Origin: Polytrichum commune
Lineage: Eukaryota > Streptophyta > Polytrichopsida > Polytrichales > Polytrichaceae
Assembly: GCA_950295325.1 (NCBI GenBank)
Contig: OX485807.1
Location: 34,812,440-34,876,439 of the forward strand
DNA: 64,000 nt
Direction of reading: 5' to 3'
The notes under the pieces were generated by a model. That model was given only the letters and a program-made list of their open reading frames with translations. It was not told the DNA's origin and ran no database searches. The position numbers were made by a program, and so were the translations under genes. Below, piece after piece: positions 1 through 12,489 of the stretch (positions are counted from its first letter, which is position 1; the number at the start of each line of letters is the position of its first letter).

Positions 1-349
1 AGAACAAGATAGTTAGCATATCCAAATCAAGTCGGGAGCTCCTCGCCATGTTTGGAACTCATATGCATACTTCCTCGTCAAGTTACAACAAAGAGACCAG
101 GACAAGACTTTAGTGAAGTTAAGTACTAGGCTTTCATGGAAGTTATTAGTGGAGTGGCATCACGGAAGTTAGTAAGTATCGTGTATAATGGCAATTCTGG
201 AGAGAGCATCTTGAAGGCCCTCTTCCAAACAGTATTATCAAGCTCATTACTTAAGGTGCATGGCTCTTTAATGGTTTCTTTCTCCGGCTACAAGATGAAA
301 CGCACCTTTAGCACAAGTTCGGCTACCAAATCCAAATCGAGGCCATAGC

Positions 350-560
350 CATTTGCTCACCTCATATGAATTTCATAATCATGCTCAAAGTGGAGATTCT
401 CAGGCTCAATTAATGATCACATACCCCCCTCATTATGGTGACTATTGAGCCTAGAACGGTCATCATATTTGAGCATATAGTCTGATCTTTTTTGAACACA
501 TATCATATTGGTATCCGTTCTTGGAGCCATATCTAACCACTTATCACTCAAATATAAAGT
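350..560 (+). repeat. Dispersed repeat D, copy 1
   Basis: It shares the ordered blocks ...agtggagattctc...gctca.ttaa...ca(t/g)a...gactattgagcctagaa...gaacacatatc...tccgttcttgga with copies near 11330, 12655, 39565 and 41235. No coding capacity is evident. The element class is unknown because clear termini were not found. Confidence 0.6.
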
Positions 561-1488
561 GTTTGATTATGAGAAGCAATTGAATTATGCATGCCTACCT
601 TGCATTCATGCTTGATTTCTAGTTGCTAGCTTAAGACAAGTGAGCTAATTCGATCACTTATCTTAATTTGAGTGATGTATGATTATGTACAGTGTTGAGA
701 ACATACATCCCAAGGAAACATGTGTTGAAAAGAATTTGGATCACGTGCTCTAAATGGTTAACTATTCTAGATTTATTACTCAACATAATTGAAGTGATCC
801 ATATGATCATATAAAGAAATATAATCTTTGCATTGAATATAAGTAAGATATTAAGTCGAGCTCCAAAGTCACGAGGAAAATCGTTACAACCTCAATTTGG
901 ATTTGCTAGTCAATTTGTGATAATCGCAAGTTTAATAGGGTTGTCCGTAAAGTAAAGCAAATGAAACCATGGGTTTAGTCCCAAAATTGAGTCTATGAGA
1001 ATTAACACAAAGTCACTCAAGTTTCCTTAATGCTTAATTACCATATGCAAAGAGTGGCTTCATGCTATTAAAGCCTAGGTTTCTGGCTTGTGCTACTAGG
1101 ATTGTATGGGTCAAGCTAACCTTGCATAAACTGCACTTGGGTTTAGGACAATGGGTCCCATGCACATGCCTTATTTTAGATATACAATTATCTTAAAGTT
1201 TTTAAGGTAGAAAGAGGAGGTCCCAAAGTTTCACCCACCTTTCCAAATAGGCTTCGTTACATGATAGGCTAGCGAGCTCCTACTAGAATTTTTTCTATGA
1301 ATGACATACACATAGGAAGGATAAACACATTGTGCATGGATCTGGCACAACTTCAATGGAACTTAAGAGGAGATGTCCTTAGTTACACGTCTACCATGGG
1401 AAGGAGCATGTTGCAAGAACATAATCCTCTCCACCTAAGTCCACCGTCACTAAATGGCATGGAAACATCCCACATGTGCTTAAACTGA
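561..1488. other. No gene seen
   Basis: AT-rich sequence with only short ORFs. A 63-codon ORF at 1297-1488 may be LINE-derived near its end but is otherwise unrecognised. Confidence 0.5.
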
Positions 1489-2700
1489 AGTGGGGAATGT
1501 GTGGGATAGAATGCGTAGCAAAAAGGAAGGTGCATTCATCTGCTCGATTTGGCATAAAGTACAGTAACCTCCCGCTTAAGTACGCAACTTGAACATGCGC
1601 AGTTTGTGCGTACTTAGCTGGTAGGTGCGTACTTTAGGGTTTCCCAAATTGCTTGTGTTTCGTTATAGTTGGTAGGTGCGTACTTTAGGATTTAGGGTTT
1701 CCCAAATCGCTATCGCTTGTGTTTCGCTATAGCCGGTAGGTGTGTACTTTAAGGTTTAAGGTTTCCCAAATCGCTTGTGTTTCGCTACAATAACGAAGAA
1801 ACTAAACAAGAAGCGTCTCAATGAGCATCAACGTTGCGAAATCATCTTGAAGCTTAGCAGAACAAATACTCCGAGTAAAAGGGCTCCAACCCGAGAGTAC
1901 ATCGTTAGTGAAGTCAATGTTAACACTCAGGAACTGAATGTCAGTTTAGAAAACGAAGTTATATTCTAGGGTTTTGACTCTCTTTATAAGCAGGTTCTTG
2001 ACATCGAGGATTAGCTGCTCTGCTTTGAAGTTCAAGCAGAAGCAGAGGAAATTTTTGATGGCCTTAAGAAATCGTTTGAATCATTACATAGCAAGATCCG
2101 AGTGGTCGGCCTCAAAGCCAAACGCAAAAAACTTCAAAACTTACGCCAAATGATGATTCATGACATGTTCAATTAAGAAATCTTGAACCCTAAATTTTTT
2201 GCCAAAAAATGCGTACTTAAACGGGTGCGTACTTAAGCGGGAGAGCACTGTAGTGAAAGTCAATGCTTGGAGAGCAAAGCTTATCACGGAAATTAACGAT
2301 AAGTGTTGTATGTGTAGTGCGGATATTCCAGACACCATTGCCCACAAAGCCTAGGACTTCTCCAATGGGATTATCAATATTATGCGTGCAAAATCGGGGC
2401 AAAGTGGCCAATGGAAAGCACTTGATCGGCAACATGGGATTTTTGGCAAGAAAATTCCCTCAACCCTTAGCAAAGTGTCGAGAATTTGGCTATTGTTGGG
2501 AGTAGCCACACTTTGGACCATTGGGTTGAACGAAATAACCTTACCTTTAACAATAGGTGGGAGGCAAACAAATTCAATGACGTCGGATATAGGAATTTCA
2601 AGTTGGGTTCAAGAATTCCAAATAATTTCGAACATTGCATCTTTTTATTAAAAAATGTAACAAATGACTTGAAGATGTCACCTATATGTTTGGAGGCCAA
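1489..2700 (+). pseudogene. Decayed LINE fragment, zf-RVT (zinc-binding) C-terminal region, interrupted by a pogo-like element
   Basis: The left part (about 1499-1561) reads VWDRMRSKKEGAFICSIWHK. The right part continues in the same frame after the 689-bp insertion with VKVNAWRAKLITEINDKCCMC and ADIPDTIAH, a C-x2-C...H zinc-finger layout typical of the zf-RVT module at the end of plant LINE ORF2. A stop follows 'HKA', and the homology then shifts frame (LWTI... in one frame, ERNNLTFNNRWEANKFN in another) to about 2600. It is non-functional. Earlier LINE sequence may extend left to about 1390 (GRSMLQEHNPLHLS), with less certainty. Confidence 0.75.
1562..2250. mobile_element. pogo-like (Tc1/mariner) element, internally deleted, with TA target duplication
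   Basis: The termini are inverted repeats: left CAGTAACCTCCCGCTTAAGT and right complement CAGTGCTCTCCCGCTTAAGT, 22 of the first 25 positions matching, flanked by TA on both sides (1560-1561, 2251-2252). CAGT ends plus TA targets are the pogo/Emigrant signature. Inside are three tandem gtaggtgcgtacttta...gtgtttcg units (about 1617-1790) that echo the terminal motif. A basic stretch KKLNKKRLNEHQRCEIILKL follows (about 1800-1860) that could be the N-terminal helix-turn-helix of a pogo-type transposase. No DDE catalytic region is present. Confidence 0.85.
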
Positions 2701-3230
2701 AGTTTACATCTACATATGCCAATAACTTACCAAGTTTAAGAATTTGATCATAGAGTATCCATACCAAGGTATTATATTGTGAAATAGCGTCCCAAGGCCC
2801 CACACTAACTTATCTACAAGATTGTTTGCAAGATAGAGAAACATACAATGATCTGTATAAATGTATTGGGGTCGAACGGGCATTCCAATCACGCTAATCG
2901 AAAGGTCAGCGTTTTTTCTCTTTCTCTTCTCTTCTCTGTATAAATGTATCATATTAAATTCCATAAACAATGTAACCATGTCCTAGTATTTATTTGGTAT
3001 TTAATGTCTCTTACTGTTTATAGTAACACAATGCTATAACGTTTTGTAGTTTAAGATGTAGTTTTTACCAAGTTCGGTCATTTATGCTTTGTAATGTTGG
3101 TTTGGTTTTCTAACACCAACCAAGGGGGTAATAGTTGAAACTTGACCCTATAAAATTGGTTGCTATTCCATCTAAATTTAGGACAAATCACTAAATCTAA
3201 ATCTATTTCACTAGAAAAGTTCGGATTCTT

Positions 3231-4003
3231 TCCCGGGGGGAGGGGGCACTCATAGTAAATTTTTGAAGACACCTGCAACAACCACTTATTTTCAAAGGGG
3301 GTATTATCTTTAAGAATTAGAGTATCAAGAGTCCTTAAAGTAGGAAAAAAATCTATTAAGCTTAAAATTTTAATACCCTATTGGTAATTAGAAATCTAGG
3401 ATGTATTCAATATTAAATACCCTATTTTTCTTACATATTATTTATAGCCTTTAACTTTTAGATTAGAGGGGGGGGGGTGCATTGTAAATTAACATTTTAC
3501 CAATGGGATTGCATTGTTGTGGTATGGCAAGAAGAGAACACAATAGAAATTAATTACACCAACAAGGTTGTAATGGAGAATGTAAGTAGAGTGCAACCTT
3601 GAGATTTAGTGTGTTAAGAAACACAACTATCCAACATTTGCAGGATAGCAAGAGTTTGTACAACATTTTGCAAAATAATTTCAGACATCAAATATTGTCT
3701 CAAATTTACCCCATCGTGTCAACTTTTAAACATAATGGAGTTCAAGGTATCCTTAATGAAGAGAAACTTGCATGAAATAAAATTGAGTCCTCCATCTTCT
3801 TTGATGAAGCAAAATGTGGTCCCTTACAAAGGTTATATTGCATGGTATTTTTTTATAATTGGTTTCCAACACTAATTCGCCCCCTATATTTTATATAGAA
3901 TTCTTCAAAATTTTACCTCGAGTGAATATTAAATACCCTATATTTTATCACATGTCATTTCTAAAATATTGCTAGTGCCCCCCCCCCTTCCCTCCCCGGG
4001 GAA
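3231..4003. mobile_element. G-rich-ended element L, copy 1
   Basis: It is bounded by an inverted pair: left tcccggggggagggggcact and right agtgccccccccc...tccccgggga. Internal marks aacaaccactta, gggggtatta and repeated taccctat are shared with the copy at 61563-61910, which has a clear 8-bp target duplication. Here the flanks (gattctttc and aactctttg) are only roughly alike. No ORF. Part of the interior may itself be a later insertion, since this copy is longer. Confidence 0.6.
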
Positions 4004-4121
4004 CTCTTTGATCCCAAAGTAAGAGTTAAATTTGTATAAAAACAACAAATCTCGTGCTCTTGACTAAGAGTCAACGTTTTTCACCCTCCCTCCCCCGGGT
4101 TTGCCCTTGCCCTTGTTAAGA

Positions 4122-4263
4122 GTTGTGAACATTCACCCCTTCATTGTTTGGATAACTTGATGAACCTCTGGCATTTTAAGAAATGAAACAAAAGTACTAC
4201 ACAAATCCAAATAGAAGTGATACTAAACATCAAAATCGGTGTAGGTGGGTGAATGTTCACAAC
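4122..4263. repeat. Perfect 17-bp inverted repeat
   Basis: GTTGTGAACATTCACCC (4122-4138) is the exact reverse complement of 4247-4263, enclosing 108 bp. It could be a tiny foldback element or a hairpin. No target duplication is obvious. Confidence 0.7.
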
Positions 4264-4435
4264 ACCTACCATGAGGAAGGCGACATGGAGGAGGGGAGAG
4301 TGAAAATATTGATTATTCCCAAATGTTACCACTTTAAGATGAATCACCCTATGAATCGGTGTGTTCAAGAATCTCGAATTACTTCACCTAGTGCACTGAA
4401 ATCGGGATTAATTAGCAACCAGAGCCCTACATTGG

Positions 4436-4870
4436 GTGCCCATACCCATGCCCATGCCCATACCCACCCATGCCCATGGGTTTTGGGTGGGCATGGGTGC
4501 AATATTATTGTTCATGGGTGGGCATGGGTGGGCATGGCTGCGATATTATTGTTCATGGGTGGGCATGGGTGGGCATGACTGCGATATTATTGTTCATGGG
4601 TGGGCATGGGTTTGATATTATAATGGGTGGGCATGGGTGGGGCATAATTACACAATCATACAAGACACATTACACAATTACACAATACACATTACACAAT
4701 TTTTGAATACATGGGCGCAATTTGAATAGCATGGGTGGGCATGGGTGGGCACATGTCATGCTATGTGTGGGCATGGGTGGGCATGGGTGCGCACATGTCA
4801 TGCTATGGGTGGGCATGGGTGGGCATAGGTCACTGCTGATGGGCATGGTCTGGGTATGGGTGCAATTAAA
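4436..4870 (+). repeat. GGGTGGGCAT minisatellite with a palindromic head
   Basis: It opens with CCCATGCCCAT-type repeats facing gggtgggcatggg copies (about 4440-4500), so the head folds back on itself. Three units of about 55 bp follow, containing gatattattgttcatgggtg (4498-4620), then units containing cacatgtcatgcta (4728-4835). The open frames across it are repeat-driven (VGMGGHG...) and not genes. Confidence 0.85.
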
Positions 4871-4970
4871 AAGGAAAATGTTGGGCTCTGTTAGCAACGA
4901 ACCTATAATAATCCAGTTTTTACTATTACCCCCTCGGTAGGTGTTAGGAAACCACACCGCGGTGTAAGAG

Positions 4971-5296
4971 GTACACTAAACATGATATTTAGTGTTTGAT
5001 ACACTAAACACGAATGCATACACTAAATGTCAATAAACCCTATGAAAGTAAGTAACATCAAATGTAAACTCAAAGACTAAATATCAACTATGGTAATATG
5101 TGGGAAGTTACATGTTTGAATCTAGTGTCAGTAAGGATATGGAAAAACAAAAGAACAATAATGAAAGGAACATTCCAACATATCTTCTAGCATGTCTCCT
5201 AACATTGATTGTCAAGGAATTGAAAATTAGTGATCAGCATGGTAGGGTGGTAACAACATTAAATATAATCAAACACTGAATATCATACTTACTGTA
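4971..5296. mobile_element. MITE family E, copy 1
   Basis: About 326 bp with ends containing ATATTTAGTGTTTGAT and its complement ATCAAACACTGAATAT. It matches 32276-32600 over its length (shared ctatgaaagtaagta, ggtaatatgtgg, catgtttgaat, gtagggtggtaacaacatta). No ORF. The superfamily cannot be assigned from the ends. Confidence 0.75.
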
Positions 5297-5827
5297 GTGC
5301 AAGGGCAGTTGGCCATTCTATTGTTGGGAGATGGAAACGTCTTAATTTACCATCCCCTCACACTTACACACAACTTCCATCCCGAAATCGCAGATTCTAG
5401 CACCCCTTGAATCGTTCCATTAAAACACACATCGGAGCTAATTACAAGATTCAGAATCCACGTCCCAATTAGGACACCAAGTAACCGAAAAAAGGCGGAA
5501 TTCAACTTCCAACGGTTACCTCTTTACCACTTACTGCAGTAGTAGAGTACATGTTGTGTACTTGGAGTTCATTTTTCTATAAATATGAAGGGAACGGAAT
5601 CCGGCAGTTGTTGTGGAGGGCGGAAGTGGGGGAGCTCACTTTCACTTTCGAAAAGCACAACCGAGATGATAAATTACTGTTCCCAAGGGTCACAGTAGGG
5701 CAAGGATCTGGATATAAGGGAAAGGATATCCATTGTCCAAAAACAAACTCGGGTTTGTGATTAAAAAAATACTTGTATGCGAAGGGTTGTTTAATTCATT
5801 TGTCGCCGACACGCCCCCTCGGGATCG

Positions 5828-6328
5828 GGGCCACTTCACACACGAGGCAAGAGCCGTGACCGTGAAATTGTGAGGGCCCAAAAGAAAGTGTCCAAAGGCC
5901 GTCCCAAGACACTTCCAAACTCATGTAGGTGTGGTCACGGACCCTCAGGTGTCGTGTGAAGTCGTATGTGACCGGGTCCTCAACCAATTGTTGTTTCAAT
6001 GAATTTCTATTCATGTGGGTCCTCATGCATGATAGTGTAGAATAAATCAACGGTTGTGAGCGTTCGGAGTGCCACGGTCTCCTGGTTTTGCGTTAGGCCT
6101 ACCTCCAAGTGGTGGTTTTTGAAAATAGTCCAAGTGACCATGAAATATGATCCATTCGATGCCGTGTAGGAATCCATGTAGACCTTTACATCCATCTTGC
6201 ATTCACATGCTCCGTTGGTCTCTCAAGCGTAGTGTGAAGCAAACTTGGACCGGCTCCACCTTTTCCACCAATGAGAGTGCTTGAAGTGTAATGGTCACGG
6301 GCTCTCAGTCTCGTGTGTGAAGTGGCCC
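5828..6328. mobile_element. Tourist-like MITE family A, copy A1
   Basis: 501 bp. The left end is GGGCCACTTCACACACGAG, followed by agccgtgaccgtg. The right end is its complement, ending TCGTGTGTGAAGTGGCCC and followed by TTA (6329-6331); the left target copy is lost. The middle carries acctccaagtggtgg, a near-palindrome found in other copies. GGG ends and 3-bp TTA/TAA targets point to PIF/Harbinger-type transposition. No transposase. Confidence 0.85.
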
Positions 6329-7606
6329 TTAGTTCAATGCCACGAGTCACCCCACACACAATAATAATCATTTTTTTCAGCCTCCCCCTCCCCCTTTGCA
6401 AGTGTTATGAAGATCCATCCAAGCAAGGCTAAACAAAGTTATTAACATTATTTTCATGAGGTTTGGCCTCTTCTAGTGTGCAATAAAATTCAAGATTGAA
6501 TTCAATGTTTAACGAATGAGATTAAGGATATTACACCGCAATCTATGATGAATGTTCAAAGACCATATATGCATAAATTATTTTCCCATAAAATAACTCA
6601 ATCTTCTTCTTTTTGGGTCTCTAGACTTAACCATGACTGTCCTAACCTCATGGAATGCCCTTTAAAAATCACTAGTGGATTTGATCCAAGTGTTAAGACA
6701 TCTAGATTGAGGGCCAACTTTAAAACATTGAACAAAGATGGGAAGAAAGACTTGTATCCTTCTAACCCAATGAATGTTAAATTGATCGTCATTTATGAAA
6801 ACCACAATAGGGTCACAAAAGGCATCCACGTAAAAACCAATCCAAGTGCTCTATATATCTATCTATCTATGGTGGCATTTATTCATGATAGTTCCGGTGA
6901 TCAATTGCCACTACTTGGGATTTGTTGTCCAAAACCCCAAAGTTGGTAATGGTGTTCTCCCAAAAAACAAATTGCCCAAGCTCCATATCCCACATATCAT
7001 GCACAGTGCGGAAGCCATTCCTATAGAGAGTCTAAACTTAGCTTTAGCGTAAGAGAAACCTTGTCCGATGGAGTTGCATGTCTCTATTCCACCAAACTAA
7101 CATTAGAGTGTAGGACTTCCAAGAAGCTTCGAGGGAGGACTTGGACAAGAGTTTGCAACATGTGGCGTCATGGTTTGGAAATATGGATCTCATCAAACGA
7201 ATCAAAAGTATGGAGTGAAGAATATTACATTCTGCGCTAGATTCCCATATTATAAATTCCAAATTTTGTTTGTCAATGTACTAAGAGGGTGTGTTTCATG
7301 TGTTCACGCTACCCAAGTGTATAGTTGCGGTTACATTCCACGAAACATTCTTTCTCAACATGTCCAAAAATCTTGTATCTCAAATTCCCAATCGCAAATC
7401 TAGTTGCTACAAGCAAGGCTACATTCCCAAAGGCTAGAGTTATGTGGTGCCTGTGTAAATTCATCCATTGGGAAAGGTGAAAAACACACTGAGCTTCTCT
7501 CTCTATACATAGAGATATGTTTAATGTTTTGACTTCTTAAATGGGATCAGAGATCTCAAATAAATTCAATTGGGCCTATTTGGAGTTAAACCAATTTCAA
7601 CCTATA
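6329..7606. other. No gene assigned
   Basis: AT-rich. A 134-codon ORF at 6545-6949 is the longest reading frame but has no recognised motif and lacks codon-like composition. I see nothing else supportable. Confidence 0.5.
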
Positions 7607-8162
7607 AGAGCATGTCCAATAGTTGCGGTAACATGTTGGGGATATTAACAATAAACAAATAAAATCTCACAATGTCATGGCTAGTGTAGGAGGTAATATC
7701 ACCACAAGAAAACATGGTTCTAGTTCCATTGACATGGGGTGGTCATTGCGGCATGACCCCATTTACATGTGTCGAGTCCAACCTATAATTATCATAGATT
7801 GGTCTTGACACATGAAACCACTAGTTGTGCCATTGGCATTTATCATGGCAGGTGGGATTGTACCCTTTTAGTATGTGACATCATGACCAACACTTAATTA
7901 GACTATTTTCTCACCTCCAAACATCTAGCATGTTAACATATATGCTTCTCTCACCTAATATTGGCATGAAGAGACGGTGTTGTTAGTGGAGTATTCCCAC
8001 TACTTGATGCAAAAGTGGCTGGCAAGGTCCTCCAAAATGCATGTTTGGCAAGTTCTTATCTTGTTGCCGGGGTTTTTTGGGTTCATGTCTTTGTCAGGCC
8101 CACCTTTTATAAATGTGGAGAGATATTGTCCAACATGTTGTCCAAGTTGTTGGGCATGCTCT
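7607..8162. mobile_element. MITE with AGAGCATG ends
   Basis: 556 bp with imperfect terminal inverted repeats: left AGAGCATGTCCAATAGTTG and right complement AGAGCATGCCCAACAACTTG, both followed by ...aacatgttgg. This resembles the common plant GAGCATSTCCAA-type MITE end. The target duplication is not clear. Internal ORFs are spurious. Confidence 0.7.
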
Positions 8163-9962
8163 AAGGGGCTTGCTTAAATGAAGCCCCTAAATCTATGATG
8201 GATGTCTTTACATCGATACCATGGAGCTCCAACATGTCACTAAATATCATGGCATACATTTATGTAATACTTGTGTTTAAATACATATATTCACTTGTAC
8301 TAAATGCACTTGAAGTACATCCAAACACACTTTTGGGTACACAAATCAAACAATTACTAAACTATATTGAATTGTGATGTTAATAATACACTAAATATAT
8401 GTGATCGATTAAAGAGAAAGAGAAATCTCACTTTGACCTTTTATAGCTTTTGCCTCTCACCTCACATCTTTGATTCTGAACTTTGAAACAACAAACTTCA
8501 AAATTTATAATTGCTAAATGGAGGAGACAATCCCCAATCTGATCCAACATCCAATATTGTTTATGGAAAAATGTTGGCAATAGGGAAACACACCTTATTG
8601 AAACTCTACAATTGGTCAAATTTTGACAATTTTGGTTTGGTATTATTTTATTTTGCTTTCTGACTCAATAGGTATTTCCCAACCCTAGCTAGTGGGGTGG
8701 CTACAATTTAACAGTTGGCAATCGCCATGTGATGCCCTATACCGTATCCCCTCTGCTTGCCCGCCCTACTGCAAAACTCTCCAATAACCATCTCAACTTA
8801 ATTTCTAACATGAAAACATACGAGTTATTCCATTTTATACGGTATCTATCAGTGTTGGACTGGTATCTTCTTCTTTGGATACTATTTGGGTATGGATATT
8901 CAAAGATTTTTTGGATTTTTGATACCATTCATGGTTATATACCATGCAAGAATTTGCATGCTTTGATGAAATTGTCCTAATATCAATATGGTTTTAAATG
9001 GTTAATAACTCATTGTTGATCAACACCTTCATCATTAGTGTCACCTCATGACACTTGGTGTTCAAGTGCGCTTACTAACATCTTGGCATGAGTATGTTCA
9101 ATAATGTTATGAGGTGTATGCCTATGTTACATAATGCATCACTATATTCGGTAATCAGAGACTTTTTCATGATTTTGAGACCATTTAAGAACGTAGTTTT
9201 TCAAACAAAGAACAAGAAAAACACAAAACATATTCAATCTGACTTAATAAAGTGATTTGCATGGGCAGAACTAAGCAATTTGGCACAAATACATGTCATC
9301 ATAATAAGAAATTGAACTAGATATTAAAGCATTTGCAGTTATTTTGAGACTTTCCAAAGTCTCTAATCAACAAATATAGTGATATGCTCTACAATTTGAC
9401 TAAAGTGCACACAAATGACACTTGACATTACCGGTAGTATCCTCAAGAATATCTTTCTCTTGCAAACTAGAATGTAAACACACAACACTTGCCATTAGTA
9501 TGTTCAATAATGTCTTCCCCTTGCATACTAAAACGCAAAGCTTATCAACTCAAGTATCCCAATGTGCTACGCTAAATGTCATAACGTAAAAAAAAATTCC
9601 ACTCAGAAAATTACTGATGTTGATGAATACTGTCATATTAGCAATTAGCGAACGTGATAGTTTGAGACCTCTAAACATCTAGTTTAGGCCCTTTGCAAAT
9701 AGAGTCCGTGACACTAAAATAGCGTAAACGATGCACCGATGTTGAGTATCGATACCATTCATTCACCTTTGAACTGGTTCAACATCAACATCTACATGAA
9801 ACTTAAACAATACAGCATGTCAACCTCTATGACCAGATCAGTGATGTGAACAGCCATGTCTTTCTAGAGTTTTGGCATTGTTGTGAAGATTCTTGACCAG
9901 TCGAGGTACACTTGAAGCATGTAAGAAAGCATGTATCCTTATAAGAAAGATATATAAACTTA
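8163..9962. other. No gene seen; short direct repeat
   Basis: AT-rich and intergenic. An imperfect direct repeat of about 65 bp (about 9419-9480 and 9486-9540) shares acacttg.catta..gta and tct..c.cttgca.acta.aa. Nothing else stands out. Confidence 0.5.
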
Positions 9963-10465
9963 GGGCCACTTCACACACGAGACTGAGAGCCCGTGACCAA
10001 GTACACTTCAAGCACTCCCCTCGGTGGAAATGGCGGAGCCGGTCCAAGTTCGCTTCACACTACGTTTGAGGGACCAACAAAGTATGTGAATGCAAGATGG
10101 ATGTAAAGTCTACACGGATTCCTACATGGCATCGAATGGATCATGTTTCATGGTCACTTGGACTATTTTCAAACCCCATCTCTTAGAGGTAAGCCTAACA
10201 CAAAATCGAGAGACCACGGCACTCTGAACACTCACAACCGTTGGTTTATTCTATTGTATCATGCGTGAGGACCCGACACGCATAGAAATTCATCGAAATA
10301 GCATGTGGTTGAGGGCCGGTCACATATGACTTTCACACTGCACTTGAGGGTCAGTGACCACACCTACATGGTGTTGGAGGTGTGTTAGGGACGGCCTTGG
10401 GACACGTTCTTTTGGGCTCTCACAGTTTCATGGTCACGGCTCTTGGCTCGTGTGTGAAGTGGGCA
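9963..10465. mobile_element. Tourist-like MITE family A, copy A2
   Basis: 503 bp with TTA on both sides (9960-9962, 10466-10468). It is inverted relative to A1: the left end continues into actgagagcccgtgacc, and the right end shows cacggctcttggctcgtg then TGTGAAGTGGGC. Its internal sequence aligns with A1 and A5 throughout. Confidence 0.88.
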
Positions 10466-10748
10466 TTAGTGTACAAAGTGAAGCAGCCACAGCAGGAGCA
10501 GTCGGGGACAGGGCCTGCAGGGCCAGAGAGTTGGTTCGAGTGGTTGGATGATGAGGCCGAGCCCAGTCGCTCGAGAGCCTATAATTGTTTAAAAGGGACC
10601 TTGAGTTTGACCGACAGGCCATGACAACAAATATATACACATACTACTAGCCTCGACCGGACACACCGCGTTGCCGTCCTTGCCTTTTGCACTTGGTACT
10701 TGATGATGATAGCTAGTAGCGAGCCGGGGGAAATTGACTCTCAAGTAA

Positions 10749-11207
10749 GGGGCCAGTTCACACGGGTCCCAAGTCCTCGGTCCCATGTCACTCGAGGTCC
10801 ATCCATGCGATCTTGGCCGTTGAGGGAGCATGGAGGGTGGGACTTGCCACTTTCACACGGGTCCCCAAGTTCTAAGCCCTAAGTATGACATGGATGCCCA
10901 TATGTCAACACCTTTTGGAGGTGAGGTTGGGGACTTGTGCTCATAGCTGGGTTCAGCAAAACGCCAGACCCAACTCTCAAGAAAGAAAGAAAGGAAAGGA
11001 AAAAAGGACGTCGGCTTACTGCCAAGGTGAAGATGGTTTGTTTGTCGTCCCGAGACCCAACTCTCAACACGTCCTGCACATATTCTTGCATGAAATAACG
11101 AAGATCCAATTTTAATGATAGTTAACCTTGTTCTGATTGTTTCTTGAGGCTCAAAAGTTGGAACTTTGCCCCCATATTGGGACCGGGGACCCCATGTGAA
11201 CCGGCCC
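10749..11207. mobile_element. Tourist-like MITE family I
   Basis: 459 bp, TAA on both sides (10746-10748, 11208-11210). Left end GGGGCCAGTTCACACGGGTC; right end ...ccccatgtgaaccggccc. Two internal agacccaactctcaa blocks are present. Apart from its ends it is unlike family A. Confidence 0.8.
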
Positions 11208-11329
11208 TAAGTCAAGTTAGGTTAAGGTAGTTACTACAACACTTTGATCATCACTATGCTTGAGAATGAAAGGCAATTTAAAGGTAAACGTGTGTTATTT
11301 GGATACTTTTCTCTTTGCACCCGCTTCTT

Positions 11330-11600
11330 GTAGGATATGAAACACATACTTAGTGCGAGATGATCCACAAATCCACCTTGTGGTTATAGTCATTTGTGTC
11401 ATAATTTCTAGAGTTCACATGAATATCTTATTCATTATCTAAGTAGTTTTGTGCTCATTAAGTAGTCATATAGGTCTTCTCAATCATGTTGACTATTGAA
11501 CCTAGAATGGTTAACGCACGTAGTCCCAATCTATCCTGAACACGTGTCATTTTGGTGATTGTTCTTAGATTCACACCTAACCACATACATGTTATTTCTA
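11330..11600 (+). repeat. Dispersed repeat D, copy 2
   Basis: It runs from tgtaggatatgaaacacat and agtgcgagatgat through tagagttcacatgaatat and gttgactattgaacctagaa to gttcttagattcacacctaa. All blocks are shared in order with the copies near 12655, 39565 and 41235. Confidence 0.7.
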
Positions 11601-11675
11601 TTGTGAAATCAAGCACATCTACTTTAGTTGCAACATTTCATTGTTTGAAACTTGGAAGTTGGTAGCAAGAGAGAG

Positions 11676-11910
11676 GCAATTATTGCACACAAACATACCT
11701 TTCATCCATCCAACGTAAAAGTCATGAAATAATATGAATCCCATAGATTACTTTCTAAAGTCAATTCCATGCCAACATTAACTTTAAAGACCCCGAATTA
11801 GTACGGTCCAAGTTATTTGAGATGAATCGGCCACGAACTTATAGGGGCTAAGTTCTCATGTCGGATAATTGAGAGGTACACTTGTAAACAACAAAATTCC
11901 CTCTCTTTTG
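11676..11910. repeat. Foldback repeat H, copy 1
   Basis: The arms face each other: caattattgcacac...tacctttcatccatccaac at left and gtcggataattgagaggtac...cttgtaaacaacaaaattc at right. The same arrangement occurs at 56128-56385. The ends are imprecise. Confidence 0.55.
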
Positions 11911-12489
11911 CGCAGCCAAGTAGATTAGTCACCACAACTCTTAAAGTCTTGAGAAATTGGAAGGCGACAACCATATAGCACTAGTCATCACAACACCAGA
12001 TGCTTGAGAAATGAAAAGTAGTTATGTAAGTGCACACATACAAAAGAGTAACAACCTTTTCAAGCAGACTTCTCCTTTGCGATCATCACAAGTTTGCACT
12101 AGAACCATGTGGCTTGAACTTTCATTAGACTCCTAAGTAAGATGTTTATTGCACTGCATAACTGCAAATAATAAATCGCACTAATTGGGATAATCAATGT
12201 AGTGCTAGAATATAGTTTTCACATTGGATTCAAGATGTCTCAACCCATGTAGGTTTGACACATGGCAAACTTGAGGGGAAAAATAATTATTTATTGTCAG
12301 AATATAGAGCCCTGAGAGAGGTTGCCGTTCTTCCCTTTCCTCTCTCGGTGCTCTTAGTGAGTGCTTAACTGATGAAGCTCGAGACCCTATTTTGCCATAT
12401 GAGACAACATGAAGATACAAATCATCCTGTCCATTTAAAAAACCTTCCCCCTTAAAGGTTGGTGGTTGACACGTTTCATTCTTGTCTTG

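Noticed and set aside
1630-1770. tttagggttt telomere-like motifs
   Set aside because: Only isolated occurrences inside the pogo-like element's internal repeats, not a telomeric array.
4183-4940. ORFs of 72-131 codons around 4.2-4.9 kb
   Set aside because: They are translations of the GGGTGGGCAT minisatellite, open on both strands because the repeat lacks stops.
6545-6949. 134-codon ORF
   Set aside because: Long by chance in AT-rich DNA; no motif, equally open opposite strand and no repeat or gene match.
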